In this document: piece by piece, positions 29,569-39,595 of the stretch
How positions within the stretch are numbered: position 1 is the first letter of the stretch
Layout of the letters: every line of letters begins with the position of its first letter
DNA from: CAWDDA01 sp963813345
GTDB taxonomy: Bacteria > Acidobacteriota > Blastocatellia > RBC074
Length of the DNA: 64,000 nt
Assembly: GCA_963813345.1 (NCBI GenBank)
Contig: CAWEYR010000004.1
Location: 124,001 to 188,000 of the forward strand
Reading direction: 5' to 3'
Translations under genes and position numbers: made by a program
Notes under the pieces: model-generated
What the model was told of the DNA's origin: nothing
Seen by the model: the letters and a program-made list of their open reading frames with translations, nothing else
Database searches by the model: none

Positions 29569-30843
29569 TGTTTCCGCACCCACCTCTTCCAAACTCTCGA
29601 TCTCGTTGCCTGCGTCGTTGAATTCGCCTTCCCAGCGCGAGACGACAACGGTGGCGAGGCAGTTGCCCAGGACGTTGGTAGCCGTCCGCGCCATATCCAT
29701 GATCTCGTCGATACCCAGAAGAATCGCGACTCCTTCGATGGGCAGCCCAAAGGTCACAAGAGTTCCTGAAAGCACGACAAGAGAGGCGCGCGGCACGGCC
29801 GCAATGCCCTTCGTCGTGAGCATCAACGTGAGCATCATTATCAGTTGCTGAGTGAGCGTCATTGGATGATTCGCAGCCTGAGCGACAAAGACCGCCGCAA
29901 GCGACAAATAGAGTGTCGAGCCATCCAGGTTGAAACTATATCCGATGGGAAGAACAAAGCTCACGATTCTGCGCGGCGAGCCCAGCCGCTCCATATTCTC
30001 AATAGCCTTTGGAAACGCTGATTCGCTCGATGTCGTTGTGAACGCAAGAAGCAATGGCTCTTTGACAAGTGACAGGAAACGGCGCACAGGTAGTCGGACT
30101 ATCAGCGCAACAGCTCCCAAAACAAAAATGATAAAGACCGCAAGTGCTCCATAGAACGTGAGAATCAGAAGGGTAAGGTTTTTGAGGACACCCAGTCCTT
30201 TGGTGCCAACCGTCACTGCCATTGCAGCACCGACTCCGTAGGGCGCAAACCGCATGACGTAGTTGGTAAATTTGAACATCACCTCTGACAGCGATTCGAG
30301 TGCGGCGAAGACAGGTTTGCCTTTCTCGCCCACTGCGGACACTGCGGCTGCAAAAATCAGGGCAAAGATCACGATCTGGAGGACATCGTTCTCGGCCATC
30401 GATTTGATGATGCTGGTTGGGAAGATATTGACGATGTGATCCTGAGGAGTGAGCTTTGCAGAACGTGCCGCGATCTCGAGCGCGTCTGCGCTTTGCTCTG
30501 CTGGCAGATTGACGCCTGCGCCAGGTTTCGTCAGGTTGACTGCACCAAGCCCGATGAAGAGCGCAAGGGTCGTCACAATCTCAAAATAGATGATGGCCTT
30601 GAGCCCTATTCGTCCGATTTCACGAAAGCTTCCAGCACCTGCGATCCCAATTACCAGCGTAGAGAAAATCAGTGGAGCGATGATTACTTTGATGAGGCTC
30701 AGAAAAACCCGGCTGATCACCCGGACCCAGGAAACGAGCGCCGCCGGACTCCCCATTTCATGAATCACAATGCCGAAAGCGACCCCAAGGGCGAGACCGA
30801 TGAAGATCTGTGTTGTGAGTGTCAGTCGGAATCTGCGGGGCAT
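29566..30843 (-). CDS. Dicarboxylate/amino acid:cation symporter (DAACS, GltP/DctA type)
   Basis: A 425-residue carrier. The family signatures are visible: reentrant-loop serine motif TTTSSESAFPKAIENM, YSFNLDGSTLY, and the C-terminal region GIDEIMDMARTATNVLGNCLATVVV that contains the substrate-binding Asp/Arg. About eight helices plus two hairpins. It overlaps the lipB stop by 22 bases. Substrate: glutamate, aspartate or C4-dicarboxylates; the R-T-x-x-N-V signature is common to all, so I do not choose. Confidence 0.94.
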   Translation of the reverse strand: MPRRFRLTLTTQIFIGLALGVAFGIVIHEMGSPAALVSWVRVISRVFLSLIKVIIAPLIFSTLVIGIAGAGSFREIGRIGLKAIIYFEIVTTLALFIGLGAVNLTKPGAGVNLPAEQSADALEIAARSAKLTPQDHIVNIFPTSIIKSMAENDVLQIVIFALIFAAAVSAVGEKGKPVFAALESLSEVMFKFTNYVMRFAPYGVGAAMAVTVGTKGLGVLKNLTLLILTFYGALAVFIIFVLGAVALIVRLPVRRFLSLVKEPLLLAFTTTSSESAFPKAIENMERLGSPRRIVSFVLPIGYSFNLDGSTLYLSLAAVFVAQAANHPMTLTQQLIMMLTLMLTTKGIAAVPRASLVVLSGTLVTFGLPIEGVAILLGIDEIMDMARTATNVLGNCLATVVVSRWEGEFNDAGNEIESLEEVGAET

Positions 30844-31488
30844 GTGTCTTTGTACATCTTCCTTTCGAATACTTCGCCGAAGTGATTCGTAACCGATCGT
30901 GCTACGCGCTCAAGGTCGATCTTTTCATCAAGCAGCTTCTCGAGTGAAGTTACGCTGCGATCCGAAAGACCGCACGGAACGATCAGTTGGAAGTAACTCA
31001 GATCAGTTGTCACGTTGAATGCAAACCCGTGCATCGTAACCCATCGCGAGATTCGTACACCAATCGCTGCCAGCTTGGCGCCATCGACCCAGATGCCCGT
31101 CAATCCGGAAATCCGCTCGGCCTTCACTCCGAACTCGGCCGCTGTCCGAATCAAGACTTCCTCGAGATCGCGGACATACTTCCGAATGTCGCATCGATCC
31201 GGGGCAAGATTCATGATGGGATAGCCCACAAGCTGGCCCGGCCCGTGATACGTGACATCGCCGCCGCGCCCCGTCTCGAATAGTTCAACCGAGAGGTTTG
31301 TACGCTCGACTTCACTGGCGATCACATTCGCGCGGTTCGATGAGCGCCCAAGCGTGATTACGTGAGGATGCTCGAGCAGCAAAAGCGTGTCGGGAATATC
31401 TTCAGCCTTGCGCCTCGCGACAAGCGATTCCTGCAACTCATGCGCCTCAGCATAGGCGACGCGTCCCAGATATCGGGCTTCGCAGACC

Positions 31489-32871
<1,383 letters not shown>

Positions 32872-32900
32872 TGGAGCTCTCCTTCAAAAACGTCAAGAAT

Positions 32901-33021
32901 AGTGCTGAGTAAGTGGTTTGAGTTCAAGCTTCAGCTTGGGGTTACATTCCGAGATCAATAGCGTTCAGAATGCAACCCCAAGCTGAAGCTTGAACTCAAA
33001 CCACTTCACTCAGCACTCGCT
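32901..33021. repeat. Family B hairpin with compensated core
   Basis: Left arm ttgagttcaagcttcagctt, right arm aagctgaagcttgaactcaa: the T-to-C change on one side is matched by A-to-G on the other. The inner stem ggggttacattc / gaatgcaacccc has one mismatch. Flanks are gtgctgagt and actcagcac. Ends next to the lpd stop. Confidence 0.9.
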
Positions 33022-34423
33022 ATATGCTCGTCGCCATCCCGTGAACGCCTTCAGCCGCTTCCATCACCGCTTCCGAGAGCGTTGGGTGAGCGTGCATCAC
33101 GGTACCCAGCTCTTCAGCCGTGGCTTCGAGTCCCATTGCAACACACGCTTCGGCAAGCAGGTCGGTGGCATGCGGACCGATAATATGGACTCCCAGCACC
33201 TCATCGTACTTGGCGTCGCTGACTACTTTGACAAATCCAGCGGTCTCGCCAAGGATTCTCGCCTTGGCGAGAGCCGAGAACGGAAACTTGCCGACTTTGA
33301 CTTCGTAACCTTTCTCCTTCGCTTTGGCTTCGCTGAACCCGACGCTTCCAATCTCGGGATCGCAATACGTGCAGTTCGGCACATGGTTATAGTTGATTGG
33401 CCTCGGATTGCGGCCGGCGATGTGTTCAGCGGCGAGACAACCTTCCTTTGATGCGACGTGAGCGAGCCATGGCGTCGGTACTACATCACCAATCGCGTAG
33501 ACATTCGGCTCTCCTGTTCTCATGAACTCATCAACTTTGATATAGCCTCTATCTACTTCGATCTTCGTGTTCTCGAGGCCCAGGCCTTCGGTGTAAGGGC
33601 GGCGTCCGACAGCCACAAGGAGCGTCTCGGCGGTAATCTTTCCTTCTTTACCGTCGCTCGTCTTGTAGCTGACCTCTACGTCTTTGTTGCCGACTTTGGC
33701 GGATTCAAAACGAGTTCCTGTCATCGTCTTGATTCCGCGCTTGCGGAAGGCGCGTTGCAGCTCGGCTGACACTTCTTCGTCTTCGATGGGCACAAGACGA
33801 GGAAGAAGTTCGATGACGGTGACTTCCGAACCGTAGCTTGCAAAGACCGAAGCAAACTCGACTCCAACGGCTCCAGCGCCAAGCACAATCAGGGATTTCG
33901 GCATTTCCTTGATTTCGAGCAGCTCATCGCTTGTAACAATCCGGGGAGTCCTGACCTCGATTCCCGGAAGCAATCGCGGCGCCGAGCCGGTTGCGATGAT
34001 TACATTTTTGGTCTTGACCTCTTCGACTTTACCGCTCGAATCCGTCACTGTGAGGCGGCCCCCGCCTTCAAATTTCCCGGTCCCTTTGAACACGGCAATC
34101 TTGTATTTGTTCATGAGGAAGGAAACGCCCTTTGAAAGGCCGCTCACGACCTTATTCTTGCGTTTCATGACGTTGTCAAAGTGGAACTTGACTCCTTCCA
34201 CTGAAACGCCAAATTCGTCACTGCCGCGTATAAGATCGTACACATGCGCGGCATGCAGGAGTTCCTTCGTAGGAATACAGCCGCGCAGAAGACAGGTGCC
34301 TCCCAGATCCTTATCCTTTTCAACAATTGCGGTTTTGAGTCCGACCTGAGCCGCTCGAATTGCGGCAACATAGCCTCCCGGCCCCGCGCCTACCACCGTG
34401 ACATCAAATGTTGAATCCGCCAT
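33020..34423 (-). CDS. lpdA: Dihydrolipoyl dehydrogenase (E3)
   Basis: A 467-residue FAD enzyme that reoxidises dihydrolipoamide. GAGPGGYVAAIRAAQ FAD motif, redox-active Cys44 and Cys49 (GGTCLLRGCIPTK), NAD motif VLGAGAVGVEFASVF, and C-terminal HAHPTLSEAVMEAA with the catalytic His. LLRGC replaces the more common LNVGC loop. First gene of the E3-E2-lipB-carrier-lipA-ferredoxin run; 149 bases containing a family B element separate it from the E2 gene. Confidence 0.96.
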   Translation of the reverse strand: MADSTFDVTVVGAGPGGYVAAIRAAQVGLKTAIVEKDKDLGGTCLLRGCIPTKELLHAAHVYDLIRGSDEFGVSVEGVKFHFDNVMKRKNKVVSGLSKGVSFLMNKYKIAVFKGTGKFEGGGRLTVTDSSGKVEEVKTKNVIIATGSAPRLLPGIEVRTPRIVTSDELLEIKEMPKSLIVLGAGAVGVEFASVFASYGSEVTVIELLPRLVPIEDEEVSAELQRAFRKRGIKTMTGTRFESAKVGNKDVEVSYKTSDGKEGKITAETLLVAVGRRPYTEGLGLENTKIEVDRGYIKVDEFMRTGEPNVYAIGDVVPTPWLAHVASKEGCLAAEHIAGRNPRPINYNHVPNCTYCDPEIGSVGFSEAKAKEKGYEVKVGKFPFSALAKARILGETAGFVKVVSDAKYDEVLGVHIIGPHATDLLAEACVAMGLEATAEELGTVMHAHPTLSEAVMEAAEGVHGMATSI

Positions 34424-34493
34424 CTTTCTCCTGTTTCAAACTGAAAAGAGCACAAGAGAGAATGATAACCACGCGCTACCGGATTTAACAAGC

Positions 34494-34522
34494 GTACGTT
34501 GTACCGCCTTCAGGCGGAATCC
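34494..34522. repeat. Family A single arm containing the purK stop
   Basis: gtacgttgtaccgccttcag and ggcggaatcctgg; read on the minus strand, the gcctga of the unit is the purK stop codon (TGA, 34510-34512). Confidence 0.82.
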
Positions 34523-35655
34523 TGGTTACCAAGCGCGTCCCTGGCCGCCAGCACCCTCGTTGTAGCATCCGCCGCAGTGGACCCGAGCGCCGTCAAATGA
34601 CCCATCTTTCGGCCCGCCATCGGGGTGATCTTTCCGTATAAATGCAGCTTCACATCCGGAAACGAGCAGGCCGACGCCCAGTCAGGCTCGCCATCATTCC
34701 ACAAGTCCCCCAGGAGATTTGCCATCGCCGCAGGTCGCAACAGCTCGGTCGAGCCAAGAGGAAGACCGCAAACAGCTCGCAGTTGCTGCTCGAACTGGCT
34801 GGTAATACAGGCATCGAACGTCAAATGTCCCGAATTGTGCGGCCGGGGTGCGAGCTCATTGATCAGCAGACGGCCGTCTCGAGTCAGAAAAAACTCAACG
34901 CACATGACTCCTACTACATCGAGTTCTTCAAGCACGGCTCGTACAATCTTTCGCGCCTCATTCAATGTTTCCTGTGGCAGATGTTCGACAGGGGTTACCG
35001 AAACATCGAGGATATGATTCCGGTGACGATTCTCGATAACTCCCCAGTCTGCATGGCTGCCGTCGAGGCCACGCGCCGCAATAACCGAGAGTTCACAGGC
35101 AAAGTCCACAAATGCTTCAAGAATCAGTTCCTGCGGTCCAGCTGAATCGAATGCCTGTGCAGCCTGCTCGGCTGAAGAAATGCGCGTCTGCCCTTTTCCG
35201 TCATATCCAAAGCCCGCCGTCTTGAGTATGGCAGGAGTACCGAGCTCGAGTAGGCCGCTCGAAAGGTCCTCAAGTGATCGAATGGCCTTGAAGTTTGTCA
35301 CGGGAAACCCTCGGGATAGCAGGAATCCCTTTTCTCTCAGCCGGTTCTGAGCGGTGTAAAGAACGTGCCCACCCGGTCTTACTGGTGCAAACTCTGCAGC
35401 CGCTTCGACGGTGGCTGTAGGCACATTCTCGAATTCGAAAGTGACGGCACTGACGCCGCGCGCAAAGTCGCGAACCTGGTCAAGATCATCGTACGAAGCT
35501 CTGAACTCACGATCGGCGATCTGTCCGGTCGGGGTATCCGAGAGCGGAGAAAAGGTGTGGACGCGATAACCCATGCGACGCGCTGAGATCGCGAACATGC
35601 GACCGAGCTGACCGCTTCCAAGAACTCCAATGGTTGCTCCCGGAAGGATTCTCAT
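34510..35655 (-). CDS. purK: N5-carboxyaminoimidazole ribonucleotide synthase
   Basis: A 381-residue ATP-grasp enzyme that carboxylates AIR with bicarbonate in purine synthesis. IGVLGSGQLGRMFA, VTFEFENV, AILKTAGFGYDGKGQ, and INELAPRPHNSGHLT are family landmarks. It starts within the purE stop (ATGA overlap). Its last codons and stop are encoded by a family A repeat (GNQDSA*). It acts with PurE on the next step. Confidence 0.96.
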   Translation of the reverse strand: MRILPGATIGVLGSGQLGRMFAISARRMGYRVHTFSPLSDTPTGQIADREFRASYDDLDQVRDFARGVSAVTFEFENVPTATVEAAAEFAPVRPGGHVLYTAQNRLREKGFLLSRGFPVTNFKAIRSLEDLSSGLLELGTPAILKTAGFGYDGKGQTRISSAEQAAQAFDSAGPQELILEAFVDFACELSVIAARGLDGSHADWGVIENRHRNHILDVSVTPVEHLPQETLNEARKIVRAVLEELDVVGVMCVEFFLTRDGRLLINELAPRPHNSGHLTFDACITSQFEQQLRAVCGLPLGSTELLRPAAMANLLGDLWNDGEPDWASACSFPDVKLHLYGKITPMAGRKMGHLTALGSTAADATTRVLAARDALGNQDSA

Positions 35656-36167
35656 TCCACCTTGTCTTCCAGGACCTTTTGCGTCTGCTCGTTCCGAAAT
35701 TTGCGAAGACGTTCGCGCAAATCAGGTCTCGAGTTCGAAAGAATGGCTACGGCAAGCAAACCGGCGTTGCGCGCTCCCGCTTTGCCAATCGCGAGTGTCC
35801 CCACGGGCACTCCTCCAGGCATCTGGACAATCGAAAGGAGCGAATCGAGGCCATTGAGCGCCCTGGATTCAACCGGAACGCCAAGAACCGGAACCGGCGT
35901 CTGCGCCGCGACCATGCCCGGAAGATGCGCTGCCCCTCCAGCGCCTGCGATGATGACTTCGATGCCACGGTCTTCGGCAGACGCGGCAAACTCCGCAAGA
36001 AGCGCGGGAGTGCGATGTGCCGAAACGACACGCGATTCGTGGGCTATATCGAAGTCTTTGAGAACACTGGCAGCCTCACGCATCGTCTCCCAGTCAGACT
36101 TGCTTCCCATGACGATTGCGACCAGAGGTCGATCATTACCTTGTGGCAACGGCATGTCGCCGATCAT
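35652..36167 (-). CDS. purE: N5-carboxyaminoimidazole ribonucleotide mutase
   Basis: A 171-residue class I PurE. MGSKSDWETM (phosphate binding), ESRVVSAHRTP (catalytic His about 51), GAGGAAHLPGMVAAQT, and MPGGVPVGTLAIGKAGARNAGLLA are all present. Upstream of and overlapping purK. The start ATG at 36167 lies close to a family B element, so its promoter may be inside or next to the repeat. Confidence 0.96.
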   Translation of the reverse strand: MIGDMPLPQGNDRPLVAIVMGSKSDWETMREAASVLKDFDIAHESRVVSAHRTPALLAEFAASAEDRGIEVIIAGAGGAAHLPGMVAAQTPVPVLGVPVESRALNGLDSLLSIVQMPGGVPVGTLAIGKAGARNAGLLAVAILSNSRPDLRERLRKFRNEQTQKVLEDKVE

Positions 36168-36180
36168 CTATCAGGCGAAG

Positions 36181-36394
36181 CATGGAGTTCAAGCTTTAGC
36201 TTGCCTGAGTGAAGGTGCTGAGTGCTGGGTGCTGAGTGCTGAGTATGGGGTTTGAGTTCAAGCTTTAGCTTGCTGCGTTGCATTCGAGCTGCAGAACGAA
36301 CAAGGCCTAGAACTCGCACTACCACAAGCTAAGCACTAGAACTCAGACACCCAGCACTCAGCACTCAGCACTCAGCACCCAGCACTCAGCACTT
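36181..36394. repeat. Family B compound element with two left cores
   Basis: A first core (ggagttcaagctttagcttg, 36183-36202) has no partner. After tandem gtgctga units a second core (36251-36270) has a degraded partner (caagctaagcactagaactc near 36325-36345). The right flank is a long run of cagcact/cagcacc units. Lies between the divergent purE and gntR genes. Confidence 0.85.
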
Positions 36395-36454
36395 CTTCCG
36401 TGGAACTTTCATTGTCCCATTGTCGTAGTACAAGGTGACAAGGATGAGTGAACA

Positions 36455-36859
36455 ATGGACGATCGGTTCCATATCAATCTCTCTGATCGAATGCCGATTT
36501 ACGCGCAACTCGAGCAATCGATACGATTTGCGATTGCCACTGAGCGGCTGCGGGTTGGAGAGCAGTTGCCGACGGTACGGCAGCTGGCGGTCGAGCTGAA
36601 GATAAACGCGAACACAGTCGCCAGAGTGTACGCGGATCTCGAGCGCGCAGGGATTCTTGAAACGCGACGCGGCGTTGGCACGTTTGTCCGCGTGCGCGAT
36701 TTCTCGCCCCTGCGCAATCGCGGCGGAACGCGCGAGAAGAATTTGCGCGCGTTTGTACGCCGTCTCGTCGGAGAGGCTCAGTCGTTGGGATTTTCCGTGG
36801 ACGAGCTGCTCGATCATCTGGCGGAAGAACGCGCGAAAGGAGACAGCAATGGCCGGTGA
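36455..36859 (+). CDS. GntR-family regulator, YtrA subfamily
   Basis: A 134-residue repressor-type protein: winged-helix DNA-binding domain (residues 10-75: PIYAQLEQSIRFAIATERLRVGEQLPTVRQLAVELKINANTVARVY... RRGVGTFVRV) plus a short C-terminal dimerisation helix. This size and lack of a large effector domain are typical of YtrA members, which usually control neighbouring ABC transporters. Here the downstream partner is an SPFH protein, with an 11-base overlap. Auto-regulation is inferred. Confidence 0.9.
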   Translation: MDDRFHINLSDRMPIYAQLEQSIRFAIATERLRVGEQLPTVRQLAVELKINANTVARVYADLERAGILETRRGVGTFVRVRDFSPLRNRGGTREKNLRAFVRRLVGEAQSLGFSVDELLDHLAEERAKGDSNGR

Positions 36860-37811
36860 GTTATTTCTTACAGAACTCTCCAAGTCGATGACCTCGACAT
36901 CATCAGGGGCAGGCTCGAAATTTCTGCGCACGAACTTCGTCAGCACAATGATCCTGTCGGTGCCGACGCTGCTCGGTGCGCTGGTTACCTTCCTGACTCT
37001 CAATCCTCTCTGGGTGATCGTTGCGCTTGTGTTGGGAGCGATAGGTGCACTTTCTCCGAGGGTGGCAAAGCAGTGGGAACGCGCTGTGGTGCTCCGGCTC
37101 GGAAAGTACGCGGGACTCCGCGGACCCGGCATTTTCTGGATCATTCCTTTTGTCGATTCTGTGTCGAGTTGGATCGATCAGAGGGTGATTACAACCAACT
37201 TCGCTGCCGAGCAGACACTGACGTTGGATACTGTCCCGGTTAACGTTGACGCGGTCCTTTTCTGGATGGTTTATGACCCCGAGAAGGCGGCACTCGAAGT
37301 TCAGGACTATGCGCAGGCAGTCAGCTGGGCGGCGCAAACCGGGTTGCGGGATATCATCGGGAGGACGCAGCTGACCGAGTTGTTGCGAGGACGCGAAAGG
37401 ATCGAGGAAGAACTTCAGGCACTGATTGACGAGCGCACAAACCCGTGGGGTGTGACCGTGCAATCGGTAGAAATGCGAGACATCGTTATTCCTGAAGGGT
37501 TGCAGGATGCAATGTCGCGCGAGGCCCAGGCAGCCCGAGAGAAACAGGCGCGCATTATTCTCGGGCAGGCAGAGCTCGAGATTGCCCATCTGTTCGACAA
37601 GGCTGCTGAGTCATATCGAGACAATCCGACTGCGCTTCACCTGCGTGCGATGAACATGCTGTATGAAGGGCTCAAACAGAAGGGCGCGCTGATGATCGTG
37701 CCGAGCACGGCTGTCGAGTCGATGGGCATGGGTGGACTTCTTGGCTCAGCTTCGCTCAGGCAACAGCAACTTGCCCTGGGAGCCGAAGAAGAACACACCG
37801 TTAAGAGCTGA
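36849..37811 (+). CDS. SPFH/Band 7 domain membrane protein (slipin/stomatin-like)
   Basis: A 320-residue protein. Two adjacent hydrophobic segments (STMILSVPTLLGALVTFLTLNPLWVIVALVLGAIGAL) are followed by the SPFH domain (ERAVVLRLGKYAGLRGPGIFWIIPFVDSV) and a coiled C-terminal region (SREAQAAREKQARIILGQAELEIAHLF). Start at 36849 has AAGGAG. Slipins scaffold membrane microdomains. No NfeD partner is adjacent; instead the regulator overlaps it. Confidence 0.88.
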   Translation: MAGELFLTELSKSMTSTSSGAGSKFLRTNFVSTMILSVPTLLGALVTFLTLNPLWVIVALVLGAIGALSPRVAKQWERAVVLRLGKYAGLRGPGIFWIIPFVDSVSSWIDQRVITTNFAAEQTLTLDTVPVNVDAVLFWMVYDPEKAALEVQDYAQAVSWAAQTGLRDIIGRTQLTELLRGRERIEEELQALIDERTNPWGVTVQSVEMRDIVIPEGLQDAMSREAQAAREKQARIILGQAELEIAHLFDKAAESYRDNPTALHLRAMNMLYEGLKQKGALMIVPSTAVESMGMGGLLGSASLRQQQLALGAEEEHTVKS

Positions 37812-37818
37812 GAACCTT

Positions 37819-37910
37819 ATTTGGAGTGCGGCGGCTTGGCGCCGCTTTAGTCTCCCGCTCGGATTACTCGGCGGAAGACTAAAGCGGCGCCAAGCCGCCG
37901 CACTCCAAAT
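37819..37910. repeat. Family F perfect inverted repeat, copy 1
   Basis: Two 35-bp arms (37819-37853 and 37876-37910) are perfect complements: atttggagtgcggcggcttg ... at the left and its mirror at the right, around a 22-base loop with ctcggcgga. The element lies between convergent genes and could terminate both. A partial copy is at 53066-53096. Confidence 0.9.
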
Positions 37911-37920
37911 TAGCGGTAGG

Positions 37921-39411
37921 CTAACATCCGGGTGGAAACACCGGCACGGTCAATGTTGCAACCGTTGTTGAGAGTTGATGGAGATTACGCCCGCCTGTGA
38001 ATCCCTGGATTCCCTGTCTTGGATTGAAAACAAATTGAGTGCCGATGATCGCACCATCGCTGACTCGCCACACCTTGAACCAACCCGAACGGCCGGAGCT
38101 GACAATCGATGTTACTCTCGGCGTGGTGCGCGGAAATGTTGAGTCGATTTCCTCATAGAGCTGCCGCCTCGACACGTTCAGTGAAAAGCTGAATCCTTGT
38201 TCAGCGTCGTTGAATACCAGTCCGCCAAGTTCTCCAAGGTTGGAAGTACCGGCAAGCAGACTGCCGCCGATTCTCGTGATAACCAAAAGCTCTCGAAAGC
38301 CATCATCAAAACTCATCATGGTACCTGCCAGAACTCGTGACCCGTTCACACGAAGTTCACTCACCTGTCCACAATCCGACAACGCTTGATCGAGTAACGA
38401 AAGTGCGACACCGGGAAGATTCGCACGGTGTTGTGATGCCAGTTTGATGTCAGCATTACCGATAATCTCGTCAAATCTGATCGGGCAACCCGACATTGCA
38501 TCCACTGCAACGGCGATAACAAAACCGGCTACTCCGGGATCCATTTCGGAAGTCAGAAATGAAGCTGTCTGATTGGGGGACAGGCAAATGAAACGATCGG
38601 CTGTGCCGGCGCCCTGATTGATTACGAAAAACAGATGGAGTATCGCGCTCTGCTCAGCACTCGTATTTGTAAGCGAGATGCGAGTGTTTTCAAGCGAAGG
38701 CGCAGCCACGCTGGAGCTGTAGAATGGAAAAACAAGAATCGTACCAGTGCGCTGAGGCAAAGGCGGTTGAGGAGGTTCTTCACCGGGGGACTGACAGGGT
38801 GCGGAAGTCGAAGAAGAATTGCGGGGAGCTGGAATAACTAGTGCGAAGTCGCTTTGGTTATTGTCGCTGTCCTTACAACCGTTCTCATTTCTCGTTAGTG
38901 ATCTTGTCGTACTTGGAGCGGCTGCTGCTGCCGGCCCTTCGAAGCAGTTTGCAGCTGAGCCGTATCCGACCAGATCGACGATGTTCGTGGCCGAAGGACA
39001 GATTCCCGAAAGGGCAATTGAAGATTGAACCAATGCGACTTTACCCGCCGTTGCTGCCATCGAGATCGTTGCTGTGGCATCTGAAACCGGAAGTGGTGCC
39101 CCGGTTGCTCCGCCGGATGCGAGCTGAATAAGATAGTATCGCCCTGGGGAGATATTCCCGGACAGATCGAGCTTTGACCATCCGGACCCGGTCGCGGAAG
39201 CATATTGAACTGACCATCCTCCGATGTTTACAGAGGAGCTTCCACGGTTGAATAGCTCAATAAAATCGTTGCGGTACGTCGCATTGCTGTTTCCTCCTCC
39301 ACCATAAACCTGGCTGATAACAATATCGGGTGAAGCAGGAGAAACAACGGATGCGGAAAATGCAGAGAAGACAGAGAAAGCAAACAAGACGAAAAGGAAC
39401 ATTGGAGCCAC
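37921..39411 (-). CDS. Secreted lamin-tail-domain protein
   Basis: A 496-residue exported protein. Signal peptide at residues 1-20 (FLFVLFAFSVFSAFSA). The lamin tail (LTD) fold begins DIVISQVYGGGGNSNATYRNDFIELFNRG and runs to about residue 170, followed by a Pro-rich linker (PGEEPPQPPLPQ). The remaining 290 residues are beta-rich with an unidentified fold. LTD domains in bacteria are often attached to secreted nucleases or adhesins; no nuclease motif is visible. Confidence 0.82.
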   Translation of the reverse strand: MAPMFLFVLFAFSVFSAFSASVVSPASPDIVISQVYGGGGNSNATYRNDFIELFNRGSSSVNIGGWSVQYASATGSGWSKLDLSGNISPGRYYLIQLASGGATGAPLPVSDATATISMAATAGKVALVQSSIALSGICPSATNIVDLVGYGSAANCFEGPAAAAAPSTTRSLTRNENGCKDSDNNQSDFALVIPAPRNSSSTSAPCQSPGEEPPQPPLPQRTGTILVFPFYSSSVAAPSLENTRISLTNTSAEQSAILHLFFVINQGAGTADRFICLSPNQTASFLTSEMDPGVAGFVIAVAVDAMSGCPIRFDEIIGNADIKLASQHRANLPGVALSLLDQALSDCGQVSELRVNGSRVLAGTMMSFDDGFRELLVITRIGGSLLAGTSNLGELGGLVFNDAEQGFSFSLNVSRRQLYEEIDSTFPRTTPRVTSIVSSGRSGWFKVWRVSDGAIIGTQFVFNPRQGIQGFTGGRNLHQLSTTVATLTVPVFPPGC

Positions 39412-39494
39412 CTCCGATTGGCTGAGTGGGTTTGCCGAGGTAGCGTCCAGTGATGTGGGCTGAGTTTACGCGAACTTCACCTGAAGGTGAAGAA

Positions 39495-39525
39495 GATTCC
39501 GCCTGAATGCGGTAGTCAACGTACC
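39495..39525. repeat. Family A degenerate arm
   Basis: gattccgcctgaatgcggta followed by gtcaacgtacc; one mismatch in the core. Upstream neighbour of the lamin-tail gene start. Confidence 0.7.
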
Positions 39526-39595
39526 TCTCGCTTGTACTCTACTCTTGCCGACAAGTATCATGGTCGGTCGATTCGATAAAACGGAGTCATTGTAA

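Noticed and set aside
36386..37144. 252-residue minus-strand ORF
   Set aside because: Antisense to gntR and the SPFH gene, both well supported.
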